From Chloroflexi bacterium 13_1_40CM_65_17 (GTDB taxonomy: Bacteria > Chloroflexota > Dormibacteria > Dormibacterales > Dormibacteraceae): a stretch of DNA of 44,785 nucleotides. This document shows positions 24,323 through 32,522 of the stretch, piece by piece. Positions within the stretch are counted from its first letter, which is position 1; the number at the start of each line of letters is the position of its first letter. A model generated the notes under the pieces. That model did not search any database, had not been told where the DNA came from, and saw nothing but the letters and a program-made list of their open reading frames with translations. The stretch lies in contig MNES01000079.1 in NCBI GenBank assembly GCA_001917815.1, positions 1 through 44,785 on the forward strand. Direction: 5' to 3'. The position numbers were made by a program, and so were the translations under genes.

Positions 24323-25782
24323 AACGGAAACTATTTACGAAGATCCTCATCGCCAACCGGGGCGAAATTGCCATCCGCGTCATGCGCGCTTGCCGCGAGC
24401 TCGGCATCGCGACCGCGGCGGTGTACTCGGACGCCGACCGAAACGCCATCCACGTTCGCTATGCCGACGAGGCGCATCACATCGGCGGCGCGGCCCCATC
24501 CGAGTCATACCTGCAGCTCGACCGCATCGTCAAGGTCGCTCACGATTGCGGCGCCGAAGCCATCCATCCGGGCTACGGGTTCCTGTCCGAGAAGGCGGCG
24601 TTTCCGGACGCGTGTGAAGCTGCCGGCATCAAGTTCATCGGTCCACCCGCCTCCGCGATGCGTGCGCTTGGCTCGAAGCTAGCTGCGCGCAAGCTGGCCG
24701 CCGAAAACGGCGTCCCCATCACGCCAGGAAGCGGGGCGATCTCCGATCCCGCAACGGCCGTGGCGGCGGCGAAACAGATCGGCCTGCCGGTGATGGTGAA
24801 ACCTTCGGGCGGCGGTGGTGGCATCGGCATGAAGGTGGTCGAGACGGAGGACCAGCTGGCCGCGGCCATCGAGACCAGCGCGCAGGCGGCGCGCTCGGCG
24901 TTCGGCGATCCGACGATCTACATCGAGCGTTACGTGCGCAAGCCGCGCCACATCGAGATCCAGGTCATATGCGACAGCGAAGGCAACGCGGTGCACCTTG
25001 GCGAGCGCGAGTGCTCCATCCAGCGCCGCCACCAGAAGATCATGGAAGAGACCCCATCCCCCGCCGTCACTCCCGAAATTCGCTCAGCGATGGGTGAGGC
25101 GGCCGTGCGGGCCGCGCGAGCTGCCGGTTACGTCAACGCGGGAACTGTGGAGTTCATCTTCAGCGACGGCGAGTTCTACTTCCTCGAGGTCAATGCACGG
25201 CTCCAGGTTGAGCATCCCATCACCGAGGCGGTGACTGGCATCGACCTGGTCAAAGAGCAGATTCGCGTCGCGGCGGGGCTGCCTCTCCCTTTCGCGCAGC
25301 CGGACGTGTCATGGACCGGGCACTCGATCGAGATGCGAATCAACGCCGAGGATCCCCTGCGCAAGTTCATGCCCAACCCGAAACGCATTGCACGCTGGGT
25401 GGCGCCCGCCGGGCCAGGCGTGCGGGTCGACTCTGGGTTCGGCCCCGGCTCGGAGGTCCCGCCCAACTACGACTCGCTGGTGGCGAAGCTGATCGTTCAT
25501 GGCGCTGATCGGGCGGAGGCGATCGCGCGCGCGTCTCGTGCCCTTCGCGAGTTCCTGGTCGTCGGGCCTGCGACGACGATCAGCTATCACCGCGCCATCC
25601 TCGACAGCGCGGATTTTCGCGCCGGCAACCTGAGCACACGCTTCATCGAAGATCACCCCGAGCTGGTCGAGAAGGCGAAGCAGTTCGCCGGCGACCAGTC
25701 GCCGTTCGACTACGGCCCCGACCCTCGTCACGTCGCGGCCGCCGCCGCGGCGGTGGCCGCCGTCACTCACAGAAACAACTGA
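24319..25782 (+). CDS. pycA: Biotin carboxylase (pyruvate carboxylase subunit A)
   Basis: ATP-grasp enzyme of 487 residues that carboxylates biotin with bicarbonate and ATP. Signature blocks are KILIANRGEIAIRVMRACRE, HPGYGFLSEKAAF, VKPSGGGGGIGMKVV, ERECSIQRRHQKIMEE and LEVNARLQVEHPITEAVTG. ATGA overlaps the pycB stop, which pairs it with pycB rather than an acetyl-CoA carboxylase, though sharing is possible. In the purine operon it could supply oxaloacetate, hence aspartate for PurC and PurA, but that link is inference. The Ala-rich C-terminus is loose. Confidence 0.93.
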   Translation: MKRKLFTKILIANRGEIAIRVMRACRELGIATAAVYSDADRNAIHVRYADEAHHIGGAAPSESYLQLDRIVKVAHDCGAEAIHPGYGFLSEKAAFPDACEAAGIKFIGPPASAMRALGSKLAARKLAAENGVPITPGSGAISDPATAVAAAKQIGLPVMVKPSGGGGGIGMKVVETEDQLAAAIETSAQAARSAFGDPTIYIERYVRKPRHIEIQVICDSEGNAVHLGERECSIQRRHQKIMEETPSPAVTPEIRSAMGEAAVRAARAAGYVNAGTVEFIFSDGEFYFLEVNARLQVEHPITEAVTGIDLVKEQIRVAAGLPLPFAQPDVSWTGHSIEMRINAEDPLRKFMPNPKRIARWVAPAGPGVRVDSGFGPGSEVPPNYDSLVAKLIVHGADRAEAIARASRALREFLVVGPATTISYHRAILDSADFRAGNLSTRFIEDHPELVEKAKQFAGDQSPFDYGPDPRHVAAAAAAVAAVTHRNN

Positions 25783-25820
25783 GCAAGCTCTGGCATCCCG
25801 CCCGCGGCCGGCCCTTCGAG

Positions 25821-26342
25821 GTGGTGAGCACCGCGACCGCGGGTGTCTCAGGGCAATACGTCACCAGAGAAGACGTGATCAGGTTTCCCGACGGAGCCGA
25901 GGCCACGTATACCGTGGTGACCAACCCCGACGCGGCCTTCGTCGTCCCCTACTTCGACAACGGCGACACGGTGCTGGTGCGCCAGTGGCGCCATGCGTGG
26001 GACGAGTCGTCGTGGGAGGTGCCTGCCGGGACGGTGAATCTCGGTGAGGACGCGCTGACATGCGCGAGACGCGAGCTGGCGGAGGAAACGGGGCTCATCG
26101 CCACGCGGTACACGTCGCTCGGAGTCGTGCATGGCGCTGCGTTCCTGACGGGCCGCGGGCAGCTGTTCCTGGCCGAAGGCATCACCGCGTCGGACCGCAA
26201 TCCCGAGACGTACGAGCAGGACATGGAGGTGTTGCGGCTGCCTTTCCAGGAGGCTCTGCAGGCCGCACTCAACGGCTCCATCGTCCATTCGGGTTCGGTC
26301 ACGGCCCTGGCGCGCGCGGCACGAGTGCTGAAGCTGCTCTAG
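25821..26342 (+). CDS. NUDIX hydrolase (ADP-ribose pyrophosphatase type)
   Basis: A 173-residue NUDIX protein. The NUDIX box is complete: GTVNLGED leads into ARRELAEETGLI, satisfying GX5EX7REUXEEXGU. The preceding strand VVPYFDNGDTVLVRQWRHAW and PAGT resemble ADP-ribose and nucleoside-diphosphate-sugar hydrolases. The start is unclear: the family N-terminus extends to LSKLWHPARGRPFEVVS, which would need a CTG overlapping the pycA stop at 25779; GTG 25821 is the first standard codon but has no Shine-Dalgarno. The stop overlaps that of the convergent propeller gene in a CTAG. Confidence 0.85.
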   Translation: MVSTATAGVSGQYVTREDVIRFPDGAEATYTVVTNPDAAFVVPYFDNGDTVLVRQWRHAWDESSWEVPAGTVNLGEDALTCARRELAEETGLIATRYTSLGVVHGAAFLTGRGQLFLAEGITASDRNPETYEQDMEVLRLPFQEALQAALNGSIVHSGSVTALARAARVLKLL

Positions 26343-28540
26343 CTCGAGGCGGCGGTCGGCAGGGAGCTTGGCGAAGCCTGCGGGCTCGGCGATGGCGTGC
26401 GGTCGTTGCCTTTGTCGGCGCCGTGCGATTCCGTGGGGCCTATCACCGCGAGGTCGTACTCGGCGGCAAGGTTGATTCCGCCCACGTCCTGGACCGTCGG
26501 CAGCACCACCAGCTTGTAGCTCTTGCCCGCTTTGAGGTCGAGCCCGCGGATGATGACTGTGCGGCCTGCGTACAGCGGAGCGTCGCCGATCTGCTTCCCT
26601 TTGCCGTCCAGGATGATCACTCCGGTCGGAACGGAGGCCGGAATAAGGTCGCTGTCGAACGTGACCTTCACCGTGCCGTTGGAGACGTCGACGCTGACAA
26701 CCTGCGGGCCCTTGCCAAGGGCGAGAAGGGTTCCGGCTGATGCCTTGTCGACCATGAACACATCGCTTCCCTGGGTTCTAACGAGGGTGATCGACTCCTC
26801 ATATGCGCTCACGTCGATCTTCTGGTGGGCCAGCACTATCCGGACCACGAACTGGGCCGAGTCGGGCTGGATCCCCGTCAGCTCCTGGGCCAGAACGTAA
26901 TAGCGCGAGAAGGTCGCGTTTTCGCCGGTGACCAGGAGGTTCAGGTTGCCACCCGAGCCTGAGTAGGCCTTCTTGCCGTTGTCGGTTAGAAACGCGGTGG
27001 CCTTGTCTACCTGCCCGCTCTTGCGCGCTTGCATGAATGCGTTCACCACCGATGTAGCCGCGTCCAGCCCAGAGGGTCTCGGCGCGGGCAGAGGAGCTGT
27101 CGCCGTGAACAGCGTTCCGCCCCGGAAGTAGGTGAAAGCGGTTCCATTGGGGGCCCAGACAGGCAAGTGGTACGTGCCATCCGCCAGCCTGTTCAGGCCC
27201 GTCCCATCCGGCCGGATCTCGAAGAGGTCGGTGTCGCTGCCGAGGAGGATCACGTCTTGGCTCGACCAGCTCGGGTCGCCCGCGGGCAGCGTCGTTGAGA
27301 TCGCTTTGCCCCCGACGTCGGACGAGACGATCGCCTGCGCGCCCGAGTAGAGGACGCCGGTGCCGTCCGGCGACCAGCCAAGGAACTGGGCGCCGGCCAG
27401 GCCGAGCGTGCTGCTCTTGCCCGTCGCGATATCGAGCACGTGCAGCGTCTGGTCTTGCGTGTAAGCCAGGTGCGTCCCGTCCGGCGAGAACGAGAGCGCA
27501 TTCACGGTGCCGCCGGTTGCGAACGTGGCAACCCTGATCGTGCCGTCGGCGCTCGGCATATACACGCCGTCAGCGGCCATCCACACCACCCCGTCGTTGT
27601 TCCAGCCCACGACCAGTGGCGCAGGTCTTGAACTGAGCTCTGACGTGATGACGAGGGCTTTGAGGTCCAGGACATAGATCTTCCCGCCGCTGATGAAGGC
27701 CTCGCGGTTACCCGCCGGTGAGATGGACGCCGACGTCACACCATCCGGGACGAGGACCGAGATGTTTCCGCCGGCCGCCGGCACCGACTCCAGGGCGCCC
27801 TTGCCGCTGACGAAATAGACGGTCGAAGAATCTGGGGACCACTGAACGTTCGAGATGCCCGGGACGCTGGCGAGCTGGTGCTGGCCGGTCAGCACCCCAC
27901 GAGGCGTCGGCGTCACGGCTGGAGTCGGCGACGGCGAGGGCGCAGCCGGCGGCTGCGTCACGAACGTGATGGTCTGGGGGGCGGACAGCAGCTGGCCCCC
28001 GGCGGTCTTGGCTCCGGGCCCGATCGTCACCTGGTACTGCGTGTTGGGCGCCAGGTTTCCGCTGGTGGGCAGCACTTCCAGGGTGTTCGCGTTCCACGAA
28101 TAAGCCACCGTTGTGGCGGGCGTGATCTGGACAGCGGCCTCGGTGGAAGGGTGGTCCATCGCCTGGTTGAACCGAACCAGGATCGGCTGTTCGAGGTTGA
28201 CGGCGGCCTGACTCGACAGCGGGCTCGTGACGAAGATCTGGTGGGTGTCCGGACCGGGGTTGTTGATGGCCGTGAACACGACGACGGCGGCGATCAGGAC
28301 CACGCCCACGGCCGCGCCAGCCCAGGCCAGGCTGGACGGACCGAACAATTTGCTCCACCAAGGCACCCGGCTGTCGCCCATGCCCGAGGCGCGGTTCATG
28401 AGCTGCCGGCGCAGCGCCGAGCGGAAGGCGTCATCCAGCGGTGGGTCGGTCATGCGGCCGGCCCGCAGGAGGTTTGCCACGCGCAAGAGCTCGTCGTCCT
28501 GCAGGATGTCGTCGAGCTCGGGGTCGTGCTTCATGCTCAT
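26339..28540 (-). CDS. Membrane-anchored beta-propeller protein, probable anti-sigma/sensor partner
   Basis: A 733-residue, single-pass protein. The cytoplasmic head of about 70 residues (MSMKHDPELDDILQDDELLR, then DDAFRSALRRQLMNRASGM) precedes a membrane helix near residues 72-94 (LAWAGAAVGVVLIAAVVVF). Outside come an Ig-like/Big_5 domain (PILVRFNQAMDHPS ... NTQYQVTIGPGAKT), a Pro/Thr linker, a TolB/WD40-like propeller with repeated WSPDS, FSPDGTHLAYT and GWSPDGTGVL units, an NTF2-like region (AFMQARKSGQVDKATAFL) and a second Ig-like domain, then a Ser/Pro tail. The ATG overlaps the sigma gene stop (ATGA), the hallmark of sigma/anti-sigma pairs. No HxxxCxxC zinc motif is present. The ligand is unknown; the sensor role is inferred. 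Confidence 0.8.
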   Translation of the reverse strand: MSMKHDPELDDILQDDELLRVANLLRAGRMTDPPLDDAFRSALRRQLMNRASGMGDSRVPWWSKLFGPSSLAWAGAAVGVVLIAAVVVFTAINNPGPDTHQIFVTSPLSSQAAVNLEQPILVRFNQAMDHPSTEAAVQITPATTVAYSWNANTLEVLPTSGNLAPNTQYQVTIGPGAKTAGGQLLSAPQTITFVTQPPAAPSPSPTPAVTPTPRGVLTGQHQLASVPGISNVQWSPDSSTVYFVSGKGALESVPAAGGNISVLVPDGVTSASISPAGNREAFISGGKIYVLDLKALVITSELSSRPAPLVVGWNNDGVVWMAADGVYMPSADGTIRVATFATGGTVNALSFSPDGTHLAYTQDQTLHVLDIATGKSSTLGLAGAQFLGWSPDGTGVLYSGAQAIVSSDVGGKAISTTLPAGDPSWSSQDVILLGSDTDLFEIRPDGTGLNRLADGTYHLPVWAPNGTAFTYFRGGTLFTATAPLPAPRPSGLDAATSVVNAFMQARKSGQVDKATAFLTDNGKKAYSGSGGNLNLLVTGENATFSRYYVLAQELTGIQPDSAQFVVRIVLAHQKIDVSAYEESITLVRTQGSDVFMVDKASAGTLLALGKGPQVVSVDVSNGTVKVTFDSDLIPASVPTGVIILDGKGKQIGDAPLYAGRTVIIRGLDLKAGKSYKLVVLPTVQDVGGINLAAEYDLAVIGPTESHGADKGNDRTPSPSPQASPSSLPTAASS

Positions 28541-29094
28541 TCGGCCGGCCTCAAGCTGTCGGCCTCGTCGCGAAGGCGGCTGACGCCGCGGTGGATCAGC
28601 AGCTTGACCGCGCCTGGTGTCTTGCCCATGGCGACCGCTATGTCCTCGATTTTCATGTCCTCCTGGAACTTGAGGACGAGCGCGGTCTTCTGCTGCACGG
28701 GGAGCGCCTCCACCAGCGCCCAGATCCGGCGGATCTCGTCGCGATGCGCCGCCTGCTCTTCCAGCGGCGGGCCGGCAATCGACAGGTCGTGAAAGTCTTC
28801 CAGCGGCGATGACGGTCGCAGCGTTCGGTACCGGTCGGCGATGGCGTTGACCGAGATCTGGTACAGCCAGGCAGCAAACGGTCGCCCCGTGTCCTGGTAT
28901 CGGGGCATTGCCTTCAGAGCCTTCATGAAGATCTCCGAAGTGACGTCCTCTGCCGCGGTTTGCTCCCTCACTCTTGAATACACGAACCTGTAAATCTGCT
29001 GAAAGTGGCGGTCGTAGAGCGCCCCGAACTGTCGGGGGTCCCGCTTGGCGCGCTCAACGAGGTCGCGCTCGTCGTCGCGCAGCAGGTCGCTCAC
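28537..29094 (-). CDS. RNA polymerase ECF sigma factor
   Basis: A 185-residue ECF sigma factor. Region 2 is FGALYDRHFQQIYRFVYSRV then AAEDVTSEIFMKALKAMPRY and FAAWLYQISVNAIADRYR; region 4 is IWALVEALPVQQKTALVLKF then IEDIAVAMGKTPGAVKLLIH. The start is GTG 29094. It is translationally coupled to the downstream membrane propeller protein. Upstream on the same strand TGTAAC, 17 bases, then CGTTT is a plausible self-recognised promoter. The pair lies on the minus strand between two purine operons and divides them. Confidence 0.93.
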   Translation of the reverse strand: MSDLLRDDERDLVERAKRDPRQFGALYDRHFQQIYRFVYSRVREQTAAEDVTSEIFMKALKAMPRYQDTGRPFAAWLYQISVNAIADRYRTLRPSSPLEDFHDLSIAGPPLEEQAAHRDEIRRIWALVEALPVQQKTALVLKFQEDMKIEDIAVAMGKTPGAVKLLIHRGVSRLRDEADSLRPAE

Positions 29095-29118
29095 GGGCCG
29101 TCCAGCCTGTGCCGGTTC

Positions 29119-29146
29119 AAACGGGAGGTCGCTCGAACTGGTTACA
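29119..29146 (-). promoter_or_regulatory. Candidate ECF-type promoter for the sigma/propeller operon
   Basis: On the minus strand TGTAAC (29146-29141) and CGTTT (29123-29119) are 17 bases apart, the geometry of ECF promoters such as the TGTAAC-N17-CG sites of sigma X in Bacillus. The start point would be about 18 nt before GTG 29094. Autoregulation is inferred. Confidence 0.45.
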
Positions 29147-29234
29147 GGGCCTTGGAAGACCTGCTGAGGGCATTTAGCTGTCGATTATCGGTGTAGGTGT
29201 GGCGTGGTCTCCGGGCGCGTGGCACTCCTACCGC

Positions 29235-29267
29235 ATCTTGTGGGCATTTGCAAGCCATCCACAAGAT
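29235..29267. repeat. Inverted repeat in the divergent sigma/purB control region
   Basis: ATCTTGTGG and CCACAAGAT form a perfect 9-bp inverted repeat with a 15-nt spacer. It lies about 20 bases upstream of the purB -10 box and about 90 bases upstream of the sigma promoter, where a repressor or activator could control both. The regulator is unknown. Confidence 0.5.
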
Positions 29268-29288
29268 CTGCTCTGAGCGTGCCGCCGG

Positions 29289-29321
29289 TATAATCGCCGT
29301 GTCCCCAGTGTCCATTGGGAG
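29289..29321 (+). promoter_or_regulatory. Promoter and leader of the second purine operon
   Basis: TATAAT (29289-29294) is followed by CCCC (29303-29306) and CCATTGGGAG (29312-29321), then the TTG start of purB at 29334. The arrangement matches that before guaB3 base by base at the conserved blocks. No clear -35 is visible. The leader is about 33 nt. Confidence 0.6.
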
Positions 29322-29333
29322 CCGGCGCCTTTA

Positions 29334-30641
29334 TTGATCGAGCGATACTCTCCGCCTGCGATTCGGGCGGTCTGGGCCGACCAGCACCGGTTCGAGCTGT
29401 TTCTGCGTATCGAGATCCTGGCCTGCGAGGCATGGGCGGGCATCGGCCGCATCCCTGAAGCCGCGCTGTCGAAGATTCGCAAGGCGAGCTTCGACGCAGG
29501 CCAGATCGCCGAGGTCGAAGCTCGGGTCGGTCACGACGTGATCGCCTTCCTTATGGTGGTCAACGAGTCGATAGGTCAGCCCGAGGCGCGATACGTGCAC
29601 CTCGGAATGACCAGCCAGGACCTCAACGACACCGCCATGGCGGTCCAGTTGCTGGAGTCTTCGCGGATCATCTCCGCCGACCTCGGGCGGGTCCGCGAGG
29701 CGGCGGTCGAGCTCGCCATCCGACATCGCAGGACCCTCATGGCCGGGCGCACTCACGGCATGGTCGCGGAGCCCATCACCTTCGGCTTCAAGGTGGCCGG
29801 GTGGGTCGCGGAGCTCGATCGAGCGCTGGCGCGGCTCAACAAGTCCAGCGACGAGGTTGCGGTAGGCCGCGTCAGTGGCGCCGTCGGCACGCATGCGACG
29901 GTCGACCCGCGAGTCGAGGACTATGTGTGCGCCGAGCTTGGGCTGAAACCGGATCCGATCTCCACTCAGGTGATCGCTCGGGACCGCCATGCGAACTTCA
30001 TGTCCGCTCTCGCGCTTGCGGCTGGAGCGCTGGAGAGGATCGCGACAGAGATACGACATCTGCAGCGCAGCGAGGTTGGGGAGGCATTCGAGCCCTTCGG
30101 CAAGGAGCAGAAGGGAAGCTCGGCGATGCCGCACAAGCGCAATCCGGTCATGACCGAGCGCGTGTGCGGGCTCGCGCGAGTGGTGCGCGGGCATCTCGTC
30201 ACCGCGCTCGAGAACACGGCGCTGTGGCACGAACGAGACATCAGCCACTCGTCCGCCGAGCGGATCATCTTTCCCGACGCCTGCGCGGTCGTCGACTTTA
30301 TGGCGCTGGAGATGACGAAGGTGCTGACGGGGCTGGAAGTGCGGCCCGTGCGCATGCTGCGCAACCTTCAGTTCGGTGGAGGCGTTGTCTTTTCGCAACG
30401 TGTCCTGCTCGCACTGGTCGAAAGCGGCATGTCCCGGGAGGACGCATATCTCGTCGTCCAGAAGGCTGCCATGCAGGCACTCGAGGAAGATGGCCAGGGA
30501 TTCCGCGCGTTGCTCGAGAAGGACGCCGATGTCATGAAGCGGATCGGCGGCCGCCTCGACGAAATATTCGATCCGTGGGCAGGCCTGGAGCACACCGAAC
30601 TCGCGTATGAACGAATCGGCCTGGGGGTCAAGGCCCGGTGA
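29334..30641 (+). CDS. purB: Adenylosuccinate lyase
   Basis: Splits SAICAR and adenylosuccinate, releasing fumarate; 435 residues, bacterial-type length. Signature GSSAMPHKRNPVMTE carries the flexible catalytic loop; MTSQDLNDTAMA and GRTHGMVAEPITFG hold the catalytic His and substrate contacts. The TTG start at 29334 gives the standard opening (IERYSPPAIRAVWADQHRFE); GGGAG lies 12 bases upstream, a loose spacing. It heads the operon that runs through to kynA, and the stop overlaps the GTG of purC. Confidence 0.97.
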   Translation: MIERYSPPAIRAVWADQHRFELFLRIEILACEAWAGIGRIPEAALSKIRKASFDAGQIAEVEARVGHDVIAFLMVVNESIGQPEARYVHLGMTSQDLNDTAMAVQLLESSRIISADLGRVREAAVELAIRHRRTLMAGRTHGMVAEPITFGFKVAGWVAELDRALARLNKSSDEVAVGRVSGAVGTHATVDPRVEDYVCAELGLKPDPISTQVIARDRHANFMSALALAAGALERIATEIRHLQRSEVGEAFEPFGKEQKGSSAMPHKRNPVMTERVCGLARVVRGHLVTALENTALWHERDISHSSAERIIFPDACAVVDFMALEMTKVLTGLEVRPVRMLRNLQFGGGVVFSQRVLLALVESGMSREDAYLVVQKAAMQALEEDGQGFRALLEKDADVMKRIGGRLDEIFDPWAGLEHTELAYERIGLGVKAR

Positions 30642-31555
30642 TCGCGGGTCCGCCGGTCATGCAGACCGACCTACCGCTCAAGCTCTTTGCCCGCGGCAAG
30701 GTCCGCGACACCTACGAGCTCGGCGCCGACCAGCTGCTGATGGTCGCGACCGACCGCATCTCTGCCTTTGACCACGTTCTGCCCAACGGCATCCCGGATC
30801 GCGGCAAGGTGCTGACTCAGCTCTCCATCTACTGGTTCTCGCAGACCCATTCCTTCCAGGAGAACCACCTGGTCTCGGGCATGGTGCCGGACCTCCCGGC
30901 GGCGCTGCGCGACCGCCGCAACGACCTTGCCGGCCGCTTCATTATCGTGCGCAAAGCGAAGCGCATCGACTTCGAATGCGTTGTTCGGGGGTACCTCGCC
31001 GGCAGTGCGTGGAAGGAGTACCAGGATTCGCACACGCTCGCCGGCGAGGAGATGCCACCGGGTCTTCGCGAGAGCGAGCGGCTCGCCTATCCGATCTTCT
31101 CGCCTGCGACCAAGGCAGAGACCGGTCATGACGAGAACATCACCTTCACGCAACTGAAGAAAGAGCTGGGCGACGAGCTCGCCACCAAGCTTCGCGATGC
31201 AAGCCTGGAGCTGTACAAGTTCGCCTCCAACCTCGCGGAGCGCCGCGCCCTCATTCTCGCTGACACGAAGTTCGAGTTCGGCCTCATCGGCGATGACCTG
31301 GTCCTCATCGACGAGGCCCTCACTCCGGACAGCTCGCGCTACTGGGAGTCTGCCACGTACCAGGTCGGAACGTCGCCCGACTCGTACGACAAGCAGTTCG
31401 TCCGCGACTGGCTCACGCGGTCCGGATGGGACAAGGAGTCCGAGCCTCCGCGATTACCCGACGATATCGTCGCTCAGACGCGTGAGAGATACCTCACGGC
31501 ATACCATCGACTCGTTGGCAAGCCGCTCTTCCCACCCAAGGCGCGCAACGAGTGA
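30638..31555 (+). CDS. purC: SAICAR synthetase
   Basis: Joins aspartate to CAIR with ATP; 305 residues, the longer yeast-like form. Signature blocks are LFARGKVRDTYEL, VATDRISAFDHVLPNGIPDR, VVRGYLAGSAWKEYQ, LILADTKFEFGLIGDDLVLI and DEALTPDSSRYW. GTG 30638 overlaps the purB stop; ATG 30659 is the alternative start and would remove seven residues. Its stop overlaps the purS GTG. Confidence 0.97.
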   Translation: MIAGPPVMQTDLPLKLFARGKVRDTYELGADQLLMVATDRISAFDHVLPNGIPDRGKVLTQLSIYWFSQTHSFQENHLVSGMVPDLPAALRDRRNDLAGRFIIVRKAKRIDFECVVRGYLAGSAWKEYQDSHTLAGEEMPPGLRESERLAYPIFSPATKAETGHDENITFTQLKKELGDELATKLRDASLELYKFASNLAERRALILADTKFEFGLIGDDLVLIDEALTPDSSRYWESATYQVGTSPDSYDKQFVRDWLTRSGWDKESEPPRLPDDIVAQTRERYLTAYHRLVGKPLFPPKARNE

Positions 31556-31821
31556 AGAAGGTCCTGGCCAAGGTCATCGTGACGCCGAAGCCGGTAGTCA
31601 ACGATCCCCAGGGCCTCACGGTCAAACAGGGATTGATCACCCTCGGGTTTCGCGAGGTGGAAGACGTGCGGGTCGGCAAGTACATAGAGGTCAGCCTGGA
31701 GGCCGAAAACGTGCCTGAGGCGCGTGAACGGGTCGAGGCGATGTGCCGGCAGCTGCTCGCCAATCACGTCATCGAAGACTTTCACTTCGAAATCGACCAC
31801 GAGGATCGACAGCGCCGGTGA
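31552..31821 (+). CDS. purS: FGAM synthase subunit PurS
   Basis: An 89-residue small subunit of the three-part formylglycinamidine synthase. The body VIVTPKPVVNDPQGLTV, then VRVGKYIEVSLEAENVPEAR and LLANHVIEDFHFEI, matches PurS, which bridges PurQ and PurL. GTG 31552 overlaps the purC stop. The last bases overlap the purQ GTG. Confidence 0.95.
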   Translation: MKKVLAKVIVTPKPVVNDPQGLTVKQGLITLGFREVEDVRVGKYIEVSLEAENVPEARERVEAMCRQLLANHVIEDFHFEIDHEDRQRR

Positions 31822-32522
31822 AGTTTGGTGTGGTCGTGTTTCCTGGAACATGGTCGGACCGCGACTGCGGCTGGGTGATCGACCAGGTCGTCGGCGCGCA
31901 GCTGCAGTACCTGTGGCACAAGGACGCCGACCTCAAGGGATGCGACTGTGTCATCCTGCCGGGCGGCTTCGCGTACGGCGACTATCTCCGCACTGGGGCG
32001 ATCGCGCGATTCGCGCCGGTGATGGAGGAGATCGGAGAGTACGCGGATCGCGGCGGCCTCGTCTGGGGCATCTGCAACGGCTTCCAGATCCTGTGTGAAG
32101 CGGGCCTGCTGCCCGGTGCGCTGATCCGCAATGCATCGCTCGAGTTTCGATGCGAATGGAGCAACCTGGTGATCGAGCGAACTGACCTCGCCTTCACGTC
32201 CCAGTGCGCCGAACGGGAGGTGATTCGCGTTCCCATATCGCACGGCGAAGGCAGCTACTTCGCGGAACCCGCGGTGCTCTCGCGCCTGGAGCAGAACGGG
32301 CAGGTCGTGTTCCGCTACTGCGATCCGGACGGCCGCGTCGTCCCAAGCGCCAACCCGAACGGCTCGCTGCACAACATCGCCGGCATCATCAACAAGCGCG
32401 GGAACGTTCTCGGGATGATGCCGCATCCTGAGCGCTGCGCCGAAGCCGAGCTGGGCAGCGCCGACGGCCTGAAGCTGTTCCGCTCGGTCGCCGGCAGCGC
32501 GCTGAGGGTGCTGGTCTCATGA
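31818..32522 (+). CDS. purQ: FGAM synthase glutaminase subunit PurQ
   Basis: A 234-residue class I glutaminase that feeds ammonia to PurL. The nucleophile is Cys86 in [11 protein letters not shown], the oxyanion strand is [19 protein letters not shown], and the His/Glu pair is in [10 protein letters not shown]. The N-terminus [17 protein letters not shown] is typical. GTG 31818 overlaps the purS stop, and the stop overlaps the purL ATG. Confidence 0.97.
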   Translation: MKFGVVVFPGTWSDRDCGWVIDQVVGAQLQYLWHKDADLKGCDCVILPGGFAYGDYLRTGAIARFAPVMEEIGEYADRGGLVWGICNGFQILCEAGLLPGALIRNASLEFRCEWSNLVIERTDLAFTSQCAEREVIRVPISHGEGSYFAEPAVLSRLEQNGQVVFRYCDPDGRVVPSANPNGSLHNIAGIINKRGNVLGMMPHPERCAEAELGSADGLKLFRSVAGSALRVLVS

